Assembly: GCA_027886185.1 (NCBI GenBank)
Contig: WOAB01000878.1
Coordinates: forward strand, 2,802,001-2,866,000
Reading direction: 5' to 3'
Length of the DNA: 64,000 nucleotides
From: Rheum nobile
Taxonomy: Eukaryota; Streptophyta; Magnoliopsida; Caryophyllales; Polygonaceae
In this document: piece by piece, positions 10,774 through 22,499 of the stretch
How positions within the stretch are numbered: position 1 is the stretch's first letter
Layout of the letters: each line of letters begins with the position of its first letter
Made by a program: the position numbers and the translations under genes
The notes under the pieces: generated by a model
Databases searched by the model: none
What the model was told of the DNA's origin: nothing
What the model saw: only the letters and a program-made list of their open reading frames with translations

Positions 10774-13541
10774 CTAGGCCGAAAACAGCTCAGGAAAGCG
10801 TCTAAGCATATCCTCCTCAGTCTCCCAAGTTTCCCAAGTAACATCTTCAGTTCCTGACTTGGACCACAAAATCCGTACCAATGGTACCACCTTGTTCCGT
10901 AACTGCTTCTCACGACGTTCGAGAATACGCACCGGTATCTCCTCGTAGGTACCATTTGTCTGAATCTCGATATCGTCATAACTCAACACATGAGACTCAT
11001 TTGGCACGTACTTCCTCAACAAGGATACGTGGAACACGTTATGTACTGGATGCGCCGATGGCGGCAATGCCAAACGATATGCTAGAGATCCCACTCTGTC
11101 AAGGATCTCAAATGGTCCCACGTAGCGAGGGTTAAGCTTCCCACGCTTACCGAATCTAAACACACCCTTTGATGGCGATACTCTGACAAACACTTTGTCA
11201 CCAACCTCAAACTCGACATTCATGCGCTTCAGATCTGCATAAGACTTTTGTCGACTCTGAGCTGTCAACATCCTTTGTCTTATCAAAGCAATGTCCGAGG
11301 CAGTCCTTTCGACTAATTCCGGTCCGAGCAAAACCTTGTCGGCATTCTCATCCCAACAAATTGGAGATCTGCACCTTCGACCGTACAAAGCCTCGAATGG
11401 AGCCATCTTTATGCCAACTGTTATTGTATGTGAACTCAATCAGACTCAGGCTGTTCTTCCAGCTAGTCAGACGATCGAGTGTACAAGCTCTTAGCATATC
11501 TTCCAAGGTCTGGATGGTCCTCTCAGACTGTCCATCTGTCTGAGGATGAAACGCAGTACTGAATCGCAGTACTGAATCGCAACTCGGTTCCCATAGCCTT
11601 GTGTAATTCTTTCCAGAATCTTGACATGAATCGGCCATCTCGATCCGATACAATGGTCTTTGGAGTACCATGCAAACAGACAATCTCGTGTAGAAACACT
11701 TCAGATAGCTTCTGGGTTCCCCATGTTGACTTGATATCCACGAAGTGAGCACTCTTCGTGAGCCTGTCAATGATTACCCATATAGCATCCTTTTGACTTT
11801 GAGTCTTTGGCAGCCCCGTGACGAAATCCATAGCAATTTCCTCTCATTTCCATTCTGGCACTGGAAGAGGTAGCAACTCACCACCTGGTCTGCGGTGTTC
11901 TATCTTGATCTTCTGACAAGTCAAGCTTTTCGCCACAAACTCTGCTACATCCCACTTCATGTTGGGCCACCAGAATTTCTTTCTGAGGTCTTTGTACATC
12001 TTGCTAGAGCCTGGATGTACAGAATAAGCTGACGAATGGGCCTCCTTCATCACCAACTGGCGAAGGCCATCAACGTCAGGCACACAGATCCGGTCCTGAA
12101 ACCAGAGCGATCCATCTTCCTGAATCACGAAACCGGGAGCTTTCCCGTCCATTACTTCACTGCTTAGCTTTACCATGACCACGTCATCAACCTGCTTCTC
12201 CTTGATTTGATCAAGTAGCGTAGCTTGAATCTCAAGCATATTCAGGTATCCTTGATGTTGATCATACAAGACTTCAATCTCGCACAACTCTTGGTTCAGG
12301 TTGGTCTGAGCAGTAAGTAGAGCCACTACAGTCTCGTGCGGCGTCTTCCGGCTCAATGCATTGGCTACTACATTAGCCTTGCCCGGATGATACAACAACT
12401 CGATGTCATAGTCTTTGAGTAGCTCCAACCAGCGACGTTGTCTCATATTCAACTCCTTCTGAGTGAACACGTACTTGAGACTCTTATGATCGGTGAAGAC
12501 TTGGCACCTCACACCATAGAGATAGTGCCTCTAAATCTTCAGTGCAAAAACAACGGCTGCTAGTTCCAGATCATGCGTCGGATAGTTTGCTTCATAGGTT
12601 TTCAATTGTCTAGATGCGTATGCAATAACCTTGCCTTTCTGCATCAGTACGCATCCTAACCCATGCTTCGAAGCATCACTATAGACCACATAACCATCAT
12701 TTCCTTCCGGTAGCGCTAATACTGGTGCAGAGGTCAGACATTGATTCAGCTTCTGAAAACTGGCCTCACATTTGTCATTCCAGACAAACTTCTTATGGAC
12801 ATTGCGTAGCAGACCGGTCATAGGTAGAGCGATCTTAGAAAATCCCTCCACAAACCGTCTGTAATATCCAGCGAGTCCTAGAAAACTGCGCACCTCCTTC
12901 ATATTCTGAGGCCGCTTCCAATTGGCTACCGCTTCAATCTTCTGGGGATCAACCATAACCCCATTCTCATTAATCACGTGGCCTAAGAAAGCCACTTCTT
13001 TGATCCAAAAGTCACACTTAGACAACTTTGCATAAAGCTGATTTTGTCTAAGGACTGACAAAGTAATCCGAAGATGTTCCTCGTGAGGTTCCACGCTCGG
13101 GGAATAAATCAAAATGTCATCGGTGAAAAGCACTACGAACTTATCCAAGTATTGGTGGAAACATCGATGCATTGGATCCATGAAAACTGCTGGAGCATTT
13201 GTAAGTCCAAATGGCATGACTACGAACTCGTAGTGACTATATCTTGTTCGGAACGCAGTCCTCGGAATATCCTCCTCACGAATCCTGAGCTGATGGTAAC
13301 CAGACCTCATATCGATTTTGGAAAAGACCTTTGCTCCCTGCAGTTGATCCAACATATCATCAATCCTCAGCAACAGATACTTATTCTTGATCGTGACTTT
13401 ATTCAACTCTCGATAGTCGATACAAAGTCGAAACGATCCATCATTCTTCTTGATGAACAAGACCGGAGCGCCCCAAGGTGATGCGCTCGGCCTTATATAG
13501 CCCTTCTCAAGAAGATCTTCGAGTTGCTTCTTCAACTCTTA
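10774..13541 (-). pseudogene. Element 2 pol: RT, RNase H, integrase, chromodomain, broken
   Basis: Would encode the reverse transcriptase, RNase H and integrase of a Tekay-like chromovirus. Seen in order: RT with LCIDYRELNK, KIDMRSGYHQL and FTDDILIYS (YxDD-type site); RNase H with YSDASKHGLG and TDHKSLKY; integrase zinc region (H..H and LTC); catalytic block DFVTGLPK and SDRDG; GQSER; and a C-terminal chromodomain (PVRILERREKQLRNK...) ending FPELFSA at 10774. Breaks: TAA at 13539-13541 (CAA in element 1), TAG at 12531-12533 (TGG in element 1), TGA at 11844-11846 (TGG in element 1), a 13-bp tandem duplication (11553-11565/11566-11578) and an 8-bp deletion near 11410, both shifting frame in integrase. 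The first Cys of the HHCC zinc site is Ser (KSLTCQ). Confidence 0.9.
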
Positions 13542-14680
13542 CATCTCAATAGGAGCCATTCGGTACGGTGCCTTAGAGATCGGCGCGGTACCAGGCTCGA
13601 GATCAATGGTAAACTCTACGTCACGATACGGGGGTAAACCAGGAATCTTCTCCGGAAAGACATCCGGAAACTCACGGATGACCGGAATATCAGGGATTGA
13701 AGGTTCATCTTTCTTGGGCTTGTCCAGATAGCACAGGTACCCGACACATCCTTGTCGAAGTAGCTTAAACGCAGCCATCGCATTGATAAGCTTGTCGTTA
13801 TCAGCGTCATTCCGACCCTTGAACTTGCATACATACTGGCCCCCAGATGACACTGTCACAGTCCTTGAGCTAAAATCGATTACCGTCCCATGACGCATCA
13901 GCCAATTCATACCGAGAATAATGTCGTATGGAGCCATGGCTATACAGATCAAATCTGCTTCGAACTTCTTACCCTGGATGGTAATCGGAAATTCTGACAG
14001 ACGCTTGGTGCCCACTAAATGTTCACCATTAGGAAGATTTACAACGAAAGACTCACAAGCCTCGTTGCATACTAAGCCTAACTTACTAACACAACTCTCC
14101 GAGATAAAAGAATGGGTAGCACCCGAATCAAACAATATACATACTGAAGTAGAATGAAGGTATAAAGTACCTTGAGCAATCAGAACATTTGGTCCATCAG
14201 CCTCACGCATCTCGTAAAGGTGTTGACCCTGACTTCCAGAAGCAGCTGGGGCTTTCCCCTTGTTTTGTGCAGTCATCTGCGCTGAAGGACTAGGAGCCTC
14301 CACTGGTCTAAACCTGGGTCGATTGTTCTGACTAACAGACCCTTGTTGTGATTCAGCCCCTTTCTGCCTTCTCTGCGGACAGAACGTCTGCACATGGCCC
14401 TCCTTTCCACAACCATAGCATATCTTCTTTTCCTTCGGACACACATTGCTCTTGTGCCCGGGTGTACCACAATTGTAGCACTGGATCGGATTCTTGCCTT
14501 GACCCGACTGTTGCGTAGACCCTCCATGAGTCATATCCGTTTTTGCTTTGCCAGACTTGGCAAAATTAGACGGTGGCGCGGGGCGCTTGAATCCACTCGC
14601 TTGAGACTGGTTCTGCATTGACCTCTGGCGATTGCGCTTCTTCGTTGACTCCTCTAGAGTCACTTTCAGTTTGTAGGCAG
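13539..14680 (-). pseudogene. Element 2 gag C-terminus and protease
   Basis: The 3' part of gag is joined in one frame to the aspartic protease. Two CCHC zinc knuckles bind the element RNA: CYNCGTPGHKSNVC and CYGCGKEGHVQTFC. The protease has DSGATHSFIS and, downstream, ILGMNWL. The linker to RT (PPYRDVEFTIDLEPGTAPIS) is intact up to the TAA at 13539-13541. This open stretch is unbroken, but it is cut from the rest of gag by the solo-LTR-like insertion at 14686-15994. The duplicated 5-bp target CGTCC (14681-14685) lies within the AAYKLKVTLEEST region of gag. Confidence 0.88.
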
Positions 14681-14685
14681 CGTCC

Positions 14686-15994
14686 TGGTAACAGGTTTTC
14701 GTCGTGTAAAACTGCTATGCAAAATATCCAAACAAACCTTAAACCGTAGTCCTGGGTAAGTAAAGGTCGAATCCACAGGGAGACAAATTCTATCTAAATA
14801 TGCAATTTGTATGTCAATCAAACGTAACCAAAAATGGGTTTTTGTATGTTTCAGTAAATCTAAGCATGCAAAGGCAAACAAACTAAAAGTTGTGAAATCA
14901 GTGATGGGGAAATAGCTCAGTCAAACAAACATCCACTATTCGTATGACAAGTTGATCCTAGATACTCATTCAAAATCTCATGCAATGGAAATTCCAATTC
15001 CTTTTCAGATATAACTAATAGCACAACCAGATACTATTAGCACTAACTAATTAAACAATACTGAAACTATCAAGATTCAGTTTAACAGCAGCCTTACGAA
15101 TAGGAATATAGTTGGATACAATTCTAGCATAAAACAACCAGCTTTTATCCTAGAATGTAAATCAGTTCTCTTCTGCATAAGACTAGCACAACCAGATACT
15201 AGTATGATGCAGTTGCTACTCTGAAATAGATATGCTCAACCAGTAACAATCTAAATCTAGCAATAGATCAATAACGACAAACCCTAGTTGCGTCCAAGAT
15301 AGAGATTATCAATATCAATCATAAGCAATCAAGCAAGAGAATAGATAAAAACCATGCAATAGATAAGGAACGAGAATCTCACAACTGAATCAAAACGAAA
15401 GCTTCAGCGTCTGACTAAGCCAGAGAGGCTTAGTTCTTCATAACAAATACGTAGAATGAAATTAGGGTTCGAGAGAGATATTGGCTGATTGGAAAACAAG
15501 CCTTTCTCTACCCTTATATACTAAAGGAAACAAAGTCTGAATTAACCTAAAACGAAATAATAAATCGTAATAAAATAATGCAAAATAAAGCAAATAAGGA
15601 AACGGCTCGGCGGACTTCTGAACAGCGGCGGCGGTCGCTGCAACCTCCACGGCGATCGCCATAATGGCGGCGGGCGCCGCATTTCCACGGCGGGCGCCGT
15701 GGCCAAGTCGTAGCCATCGTTGTTGGGAGGGTTTAGGCGGCGGTCACCGTGGCTTCTGCGGCGGGCGCCGTAAGGTACTTCCTCCAAAGTCTTCGTCTCT
15801 TCAGCTCCTTGGCGTCTACTTCTGGTGGCTTCCTTCTCAGTGTCTACTATGATCTCCAAAATGGCTCAAACACCTCCAAATACACCAACTTCGCCCCCAA
15901 ACGACATACACAAGAATGTATCTAAATCTACCCGAATGGCACCAATAAAACCTCTAATGACTCTTGGTTAAGCCCTACAAAGTAGTGCTTATCA
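14686..15994. mobile_element. Solo-LTR-like element, copy B (1309 bp)
   Basis: Begins TGGTAACAGGTTTTCGTCG, ends GTAGTGCTTATCA, and is flanked by CGTCC (14681-14685, 15995-15999). It is copy A in reverse orientation, with clear but incomplete similarity throughout. It sits inside gag of element 2. The GC-rich palindrome block is at about 15605-15775 ('acggcgatcgcc', 'cggcgggcgccgt'). A proline/arginine-rich open frame over that block (15859-15542, minus) is composition-driven and is not called as a gene. Confidence 0.8.
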
Positions 15995-15999
15995 CGTCC

Positions 16000-16300
16000 A
16001 CATACTGCTCCAAAGTAGAACATCCGTGACGTACCATCAACGGCTTAATATCTGGATTCATCCACTCATGGAAATGCCAGATCTTTTGCTCTTCGCTGGA
16101 CACCTCCGGCCCAGCATACTGTAGCAGGTGATTGAACTTGGCCGCAAGCTCAGTCACTTTCAATCCATCCGTCTTTGGATAGAGGAACTCCTTGTGTTTT
16201 TCTTCCCTCATAGCTCGGGAGAAGAAACGACCAGTCATCTTGGCCTTGAACATCCCCCAGTTCAAACCAGGGTGACCAGCAAGACCTGTACCTTTCCACC
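16000..16300 (-). pseudogene. Element 2 gag, central piece
   Basis: Uninterrupted fragment of the retrotransposon gag domain: GTGLAGHPGLNW, MFKAKMTGRFFSRAMREEKHKEFLYP, VTELAAKFNHLLQYAG, IWHFHEWMNPDIKPLM and TLEQYVD. It corresponds to the gag segment of element 1 at about 26420-26700 and of the element at 63560-63880. It is cut off upstream by the composite LTR (16306-19429) and downstream by copy B. This piece has no internal stop. Confidence 0.88.
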
Positions 16301-16312
16301 ATTCATGTAACA

Positions 16313-16949
16313 TCCCAGGCCAAGCTACCCCAGCCACCAAGCCGCCCAGCCACCCAACGGTGCCGGCGCCGGTACTGGTGCCGCCTGGTTGTCCAAGGGC
16401 CTGCAGCCCACACACCCAACCCTTCCCCCATTTAAATGGGTAGGTTGTTGCCCACATGGATCGAACCCGGGACCTTTATATATAAGGGCATTACCTTGCC
16501 ACTTATATCACCAATTGTGCTGCAGCGCAATTGGTGATATAAGTGGCAAGGTAATGCCCTTATATCTAAAGGTCTCGGGTTCGATCCCCGTGGGCAACAA
16601 CCTACCCATTTAAATGGGGGAAGGGTTGGGTGTGTGGGCTGCAGGCCCTTGGACAACCAGGCGGCACCAGTACCGGCGCCGACACCGTTGGGTGGCTGGG
16701 CGGCTTGGTGGCTGGGGTAGCTTGGCTTGGGATGTTACAAAAAAAGTACACTTTTATGTGAGTGCTCAAGCCACGGGCCTAGCCCAACATGAGACACTCC
16801 ATGAGCCGCAGCCCATGTACCCCAACCCATCCTTGGGGGCTACTCCAAATTAAATGGAAGCCATTAGTCAAGAGGTTGTTGGTGAGAGTCGAACACGCGA
16901 CCTCTCCACCCTTTATCCACTCCCCACAAGGAGTGAATACCAATTGTGC
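16313..16949. repeat. tRNA-derived SINE cluster: head-to-head palindrome plus a third SINE
   Basis: 16313 to about 16514 (minus) and about 16518-16740 (plus) are two copies of one repeat in inverted, head-to-head order, forming a near-perfect palindrome of over 400 bp with a few-base centre. The plus copy starts with a tRNA-like head (taagtggcaagg as possible A box near 16537, GGGTTCGATCC B box at 16577-16587) and ends ...gggatgttac followed by an A run. About 16745-16949 is a related but different SINE in minus orientation, with a GTTCGACTC B box (complement of 16886-16894), ending at ...attgtgc against the LTR. The family name is unknown to me. Confidence 0.7.
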
Positions 16950-19429
16950 TGTAACACCCCCAAAACTTAACCCTTTTGGAAAGGTATCACCGCTAGTGAT
17001 CCCAGTGTTCCTTACCGAGATCACCCCAGGCTTTACCGTTTAAATACAATTTATGAAATACAAATGATACATAATGATCAAAGCATTCAATTCCAAAACA
17101 TGACATTGTCAAGGAAACAAGATTTACGGGATTACACCCCAATCCCGAATAGGCTAACACAGAGTTTAAACCAAAAACAGCGGAAGTCTTAGAAAGTACA
17201 TTACAACCAAAGTCATTGTCCAAAAGATCTCAACCTGATTAAAGAAATAATTAAAACGTTCAAAAACCACCGTCGACTCCATAGTCCTTCTATTCTTCTG
17301 AGCTACTTTCGATCTGATGTGCCGAATCGAACGGATGACACCAGCCCACATGCAGAGAACAAAGTTCGTGGGTTAGTCTACTTGAATATACTAGCAAGGG
17401 TACAAAGCAGAATGGTTCGAAGCAGTCGTATTAGGTTAGACTCATCGCTTCTCGAATAATAATCGATGACGATAGTCAACCATCATACTCCCACTGGAAT
17501 AAACAACAGGTATGCACAAGAGAAGATTCTGGAAGACTGAATCTTCACAGACATCGACTCGAAAGAAGACTCGAACGAAAATGAGTCTTTAAGGAAAATA
17601 TGACAAATCTGGAATGTTACAGAATCATACAATAATGATTTAAAAGTTGACTGAGATGCTTCGGTTCACGACCAACCTCATCGCATACATCGAATCCAGA
17701 TTGGAAAGAGAACGTACTATGATCAAAGTCGAGACGAGTTTTCCTAGCTGCACTATAACTTAGCTGTACTACTCGCCCAAGGCTTATTAATTATGTGCGT
17801 CGAGTAACACTTATCTGATTTATGTTTCAAAAACACACATCACATTATTAGACTTTTACATGTGTACCCCACCAATGGGACGACACATCTTAGTATACGT
17901 TTCGTCGAGAGTGACGTATATCGGAAGGTTTGTGACACCAGCTAAGTGTCCTGTCTCTACACACTTGTGAAAGAGACCGATCATGATCTTAGAATAGTAC
18001 CAGATGGAGACGAGCCACCCCGATACCAGATTATAAAGAAACGACTGGACAAAGTCCGAGTATCGTTCCTATCTAACAGTGCTAACTAAACAGTTACAAC
18101 ACAATAACAGATACAGGATAAAATCCACATAAAGGCCCGAAAGGCGATCACAGATAATAGCATTGTTCTAACAGATATACAACCTATTATATGATTTTCA
18201 AAACAGTTTAACAAAACCGCTTCCAGACAAACAGAGTATTCATTCCAAATTAATTACTCAGATAAACTATTGATAATTAATGTAAATATGGAACGAACGA
18301 GCAAGAGCGAACCGCCACTTGCCTTAATCCGCAGTATAGCCTAACGACGACAACTTGATTCCGGGCTTGACACGGGTATAGCTCCGATAGCACAACAACC
18401 TTCGAGTCGACCCATAAAAGGAATCCTAAGTTAGATCCGACATAACCGCAGTACGAATCTAAAAACGATGAAAGAGAACGAAAGGAAAGACGCCGCGACC
18501 ACAACCAACCAAGCCAAAGCCACGAAGGCATTCTGGGCACTGGCGGCGGTCGCTGTTCTTGGCGGCGGTCGCCGCAGTTCATCACAGCGGTCGCCGTGAA
18601 GAACACGGCGGTCGCTGTGAAGAACACGACGGTCGCTGTAAAGAACACGACGGTCGCTGTAAAGAACACGACGGTCGTCGTGAAGAACTCAGACGATAGA
18701 ATGGCGAGAAAACTCACCCCAAATCACGATCGACTCGGCCTCCTTTGACTTGTTTGGGTTCTGACCTCCAAAGGCAACCACAAGCTTCTCGAAGGGCTAC
18801 TGGAACAACACCAAAGGCCACCGGCGAAAGCTTCAGAATTCCGGCGAGAGGCACAAACTCCGGCGAGAGGAAGATTTGAGGATTTCAGCTTGATTTGTGC
18901 ATGAATCTGATCCCAATCCTCTTCCTTTTATAGCCACAGATCATGTGGACACCGCGATGGTCTAAACGAGACGTGGCGAGGCTAAATCGGCGCCTTGTCA
19001 GACGTCTCCGGCGACCAACGGATAATGACCCCTGGGTAATCACGGCGGGCGCCGCAATTTTGCCTACGGCGGGCACGCGGCGGGCGCCGTAATTACGGCG
19101 GTCGCCGTTCTTCGGGTCTTCGCGCCCAGCTGGAAGGCGAGGGCACTGTTGCCTCGAGCCTTTCGCGGCGGTCGCCACCACTGTGGCGTTGTCCTTCTCA
19201 GCTTTTGGATGACAACAACTTTAACCTGGGATAAAAATTATCGTACGCGAACGCGTATTAAAATCCAAGGCATGTTGTCTGTATATTATTTCACTGAGAA
19301 AAACATTACAGATACAGAGCACATTACAAAATGTCTCAAACTCTCTGTATTAAATCCGACGTACACAACGGGTACTCGGGAAAATTCCAAAATTCCCAAA
19401 ATAGCCTTACAAAAATACGGGGTATCACA
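16950..19429. repeat. LTR body of the composite solo LTR
   Basis: Non-coding LTR sequence co-linear with 20023-22463 and 27922-30363. I see no gene in it. Open frames near 18277-19450 lie across the GC-rich palindrome blocks and neighbouring LTR sequence. Confidence 0.8.
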
Positions 19430-19434
19430 ATTCA

Positions 19435-19716
19435 CTGGCTACTTCCTTTAGCTGAAGGGAAGCAATGTGTACCTTTTCAGCTTCAGTGCACTCAACATTT
19501 CTGAATAATCTTTCCATGTGTGAGAACCAATATGCCACCCTAACTGGCTCTCATTTCCCATCATAGCTATCAGGTCTCATAGAGCTTATGGCCTTCAGTG
19601 CTCGGCCATAGTCGCCTCTATTCCTGACCGCTTCCTCTTGGGGTACATGGATATTAGGCTCCTCAAATCTAGGAACCGCTGGGGGAATTGGCACAGCTTG
19701 TGCCTGAGGTGCGTTT
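19435..19716 (-). pseudogene. Element 2 gag, N-proximal piece
   Basis: Gag sequence between the composite solo LTR and element 1: GRALKAISSMRPDSYDGK, then an in-frame TGA at about 19551, then VAYWFSHMERLFRNVECTEAEKVHIASLQLKE. Element 1 has a Gly codon at the stop position (GKGEPV), so this stop came from a transversion, unlike most other stops here. It abuts the CGTTT duplication (19712-19716) of element 1. Confidence 0.82.
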
Positions 19717-22463
19717 TGTAACATCCCAGGCCAAGCTACCCCAACCACCAAGCCGCCCAGCCACCCAACGGTGCCGGCGCCGGTACTGGTGCCGCCTGGA
19801 TGTCCAAGGGCATGCAGCCCACACACCCAACCTTTCCCCCATTTAAATGGGTAGGTTGTTGCCCACGGGGATCGAACCCGAGACCTTTAGATATAAGGGC
19901 ATTACCTTGCCACTTATATCACCAATTGTGCTGCAACACAATTGGTGATATAAGTGGGGGAAACAAGGGTTACGGGATTACAGCCCAATCCACTTCCCAC
20001 AAGGAGTGAATACCAATTGTGCTGTAACACCCCCAAAACTTAACCCTTTTGTAAAGGTATTACCGCCAGTGACCCCAGTATTCCTTATCGAGATCACCCA
20101 AGGCTTTACCACTTAAATACGATTTATGAAATGCAATTGATACACAATGATCAAGCATTAAATTCCAAAACGTAACATTGTCAAGGAAACAAGGGTTACG
20201 GGATTACAGCCCAATCCCGAATAGGTCAAAACAGAGTTTAAAACAAACACAACGGAAGTCTAAGAAAGTATATTACAATCAAAGTTATTGTCCAAAAGAT
20301 CTCAACCTGATTAAAGAAATAATTAAAACATTGAAAAACCACCGTTGACTCCATAGTCCTTCTGGTCTTCTGAACTACTTCTTATCTGATATGCCGAATC
20401 GAACGAATGACACCAGCCAACCATGCAAGGGAAATATTGGTTGGTTAGTCTAAATGAATAGACTATCAAGGGAACAAAGCAGAATGGTTCGAAACAGTTG
20501 TATTAGGTTAGACTCCTCGTCCCTCGAATAATAATCGAGTACGCTTGTCAACCACCATACTCCTACTGGAATAAACAAGAGGTATGCACAAGAGAAGATT
20601 CTGAAAGACTTAATCTTCACAGAAATCGACCCGAAAGAAGACTCCAACTGAAATGAGTCTTTAAGGAAGTATGACAAATCTGGAAAGTTACAGAATCATA
20701 CAACAATGATTTAAAACTGACTGAGATGCTTCAGTCAACGACCAACCTCACCGCCTTTCAGCGAATCCAGATCGGAAAGAAGACGTACTACATTCAAGTC
20801 AACACGAGTCTTCCTAGCGGCACTATTACCTAGCTGCCCTACTCACTGAGCGTTCATTAATTATGTGCGTCAAGGTAGCACTTATCTGATTATGTTTCAA
20901 AAACACACATCACATTATAGACTTTTACATGTGTACCCCACCAATGGGACGACACATCTTAGTATACGTTTCGTCGAGAGTGACGTACACCGAAAGGTTT
21001 GTGACACCAACTAAGTGTCCTGTCTCTACACACTTGTGAAAGAGACCGATCATGATCTTAGAATAGTACCAGATGGGGACGAGCCACCCCGATACCAGAT
21101 TATAAAGAAACGACTGGACAGAGTCCGAGTAACGTTCCTATCTAACAGTGCTAACTAAACAGTTACAGCACCATAACAGTTACAGGATAAATCCACATAA
21201 AGGCCCGAAAGGCGATCACAGATAATAGCGTTGTTCTAACAGATATACAACCTATTATATGATTTTCAAAACAGTTTAACAAAACCATTTCCAGACAAAC
21301 AGAATATTCATTCCAAATTAATTACTCAGATAAACTACTGATAATTAATGTAAATATGGAACGAATGAGCAAGAGCGAACCGCCACTTGCCTTACTCCGC
21401 AGAATAGTCTAAAGACGTCAACTGGATTTCGGGCTCGACACGGTATAGTTCCGACAACACAACAACCTTTGAGTCGACCCATAAAAGGAACCCTAAGTTA
21501 GATCCGACATAAACAGTACGAATCTAAACACGGCGAAAGAACACGAAAGGAAAGACGCCACGATGACAACCGACCAAGCCAAAGCCACGAAGGCGTTCTG
21601 GGCACTGGCGGCGGTCGCTGTTCTTGGCGGCGGTCGCCGCATTCATCACGGCGGTCGCCGTGAAGAACACGGCGGTCGCCGTGAAGAACACGGTCGACAG
21701 AGACGAGAGAAATCTCACCAAAACAAAGCGCATTTTGACCCCTTTCAGCCTGGCTTGGTTTCTGACCTTCAAAGGCAACCACAAGGCTTCAAAAGAGCTG
21801 CTGGAAACACCACTAACAACACCGACGAAAGCTTCGAAATTTCCGGCAAAGGCATAACTCCGGCGAGAGGCAAATTTGGCAGAGGTTTGGTGCTTGGATG
21901 GCTCAAAACCTCTCCCCAAACACCTCCTTTTATAGCCAAAATATCTGGAGCTCGAAGAAGAGGGCCTAGAGCTAGTTCGGCGCTCGCCAGAAATAACGCC
22001 GGCGACCAACGGGCAACTACTGCTGGGCAACGATGACGGCACTTACGGCGGGCGCCGTAATTTACGGCGGGCGCCGTAATTTACGGCGGTCGCCGCGGCA
22101 TGACACACCAGCTGCCTCCTCGAGAGTTGGGACGGCGGGCGCCGTAACTTTACGGCAGTCGCCGTGCTTGGGTCTCACTACGGCGGTCGCCGCGACTTTA
22201 CGGCGGTCTCCGTGACACCTTTTTCCCGCCCGTTCAGCTTTGAACGAACATGACATTAAGCCGTGATAAAAATTATCGTACGCGAACGACAATTAAAATC
22301 CAAGGCATGTTATCTGTATATTATTTCACTGAGAAAATATTACAGATACAGAGCACATTACAGAATGTCTCAAACTCTCTGTATTAAATCCGACGTACAC
22401 AACGGGTACTCGGGAAAATTCCATAATTCCCAATATAACCTTACAAAAATACGGGGTATCACA
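19717..22463 (-). repeat. 3' LTR of element 1 with SINE cluster at its outer end
   Basis: The LTR proper is 20023-22463 (2441 bp, TGTAACACCCCC...GGGTATCACA). At the outer edge, TGTAACA (19717-19723) is repeated and 299 bp of SINE-derived sequence (19724-20022) separate the copies, just as in the solo LTR at 16306. The 5' LTR of the same element has no such insert. GC-rich palindrome blocks ('cggcggtcgccg', 'acggcgggcgccgt') are at about 21600-21690 and 22035-22215. Confidence 0.88.
19724..20022. repeat. SINE cluster, rearranged relative to 16313-16949
   Basis: 19724 to about 19930 is the same minus-orientation SINE as at 16313. It is followed by only the first about 25 bp of the inverted partner, then 33 bp (19959-19991) identical to a piece of the adjacent LTR (20185-20217), then the last about 30 bp of the second SINE type, ending ...attgtgc at the LTR. 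It looks like a collapsed version of the 16313-16949 cluster patched with LTR sequence. Confidence 0.7.
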
Positions 22464-22477
22464 TCTCCTCCCCCTTA
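22464..22477 (-). other. Polypurine tract of element 1
   Basis: Minus strand TAAGGGGGAGGAGA directly precedes the 3' LTR. Confidence 0.85.
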
Positions 22478-22499
22478 CAAGAAGTTTCGACCCCGAAAC

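Larger units (their letters stand above)
16306..19429 (-). mobile_element. Solo LTR of a Tekay-like element carrying a SINE cluster
   Basis: A TG...CA unit flanked by ATTCA (16301-16305 and 19430-19434), inserted in gag of element 2. From 16950 it is a 2.48-kb LTR closely related to those of element 1 (TGTAACACCCCC ... GGGGTATCACA). The LTR's first seven bases, TGTAACA, also stand at 16306-16312, and 637 bp of SINE sequence lie between the two copies. There is no internal region and no partner LTR, so it is a solo LTR, presumably from LTR-LTR recombination. GC-rich palindrome blocks ('gcggtcgccg', 'ggcgggcgccg') are at about 18540-18680 and 19045-19175. Confidence 0.85.

Noticed and set aside
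16528..16600. Possible tRNA gene (GGGTTCGATCC box, tRNA-like head)
   Set aside because: The sequence does not fold into a full cloverleaf that I can draw, is repeated several times with the same tail, and behaves as a SINE head.
21498..22292. Open frames across the 'gcggtcgccgt' block (also at 29417-30192)
   Set aside because: They appear on both strands in two homologous LTR copies, driven by GC repeats; not coding.
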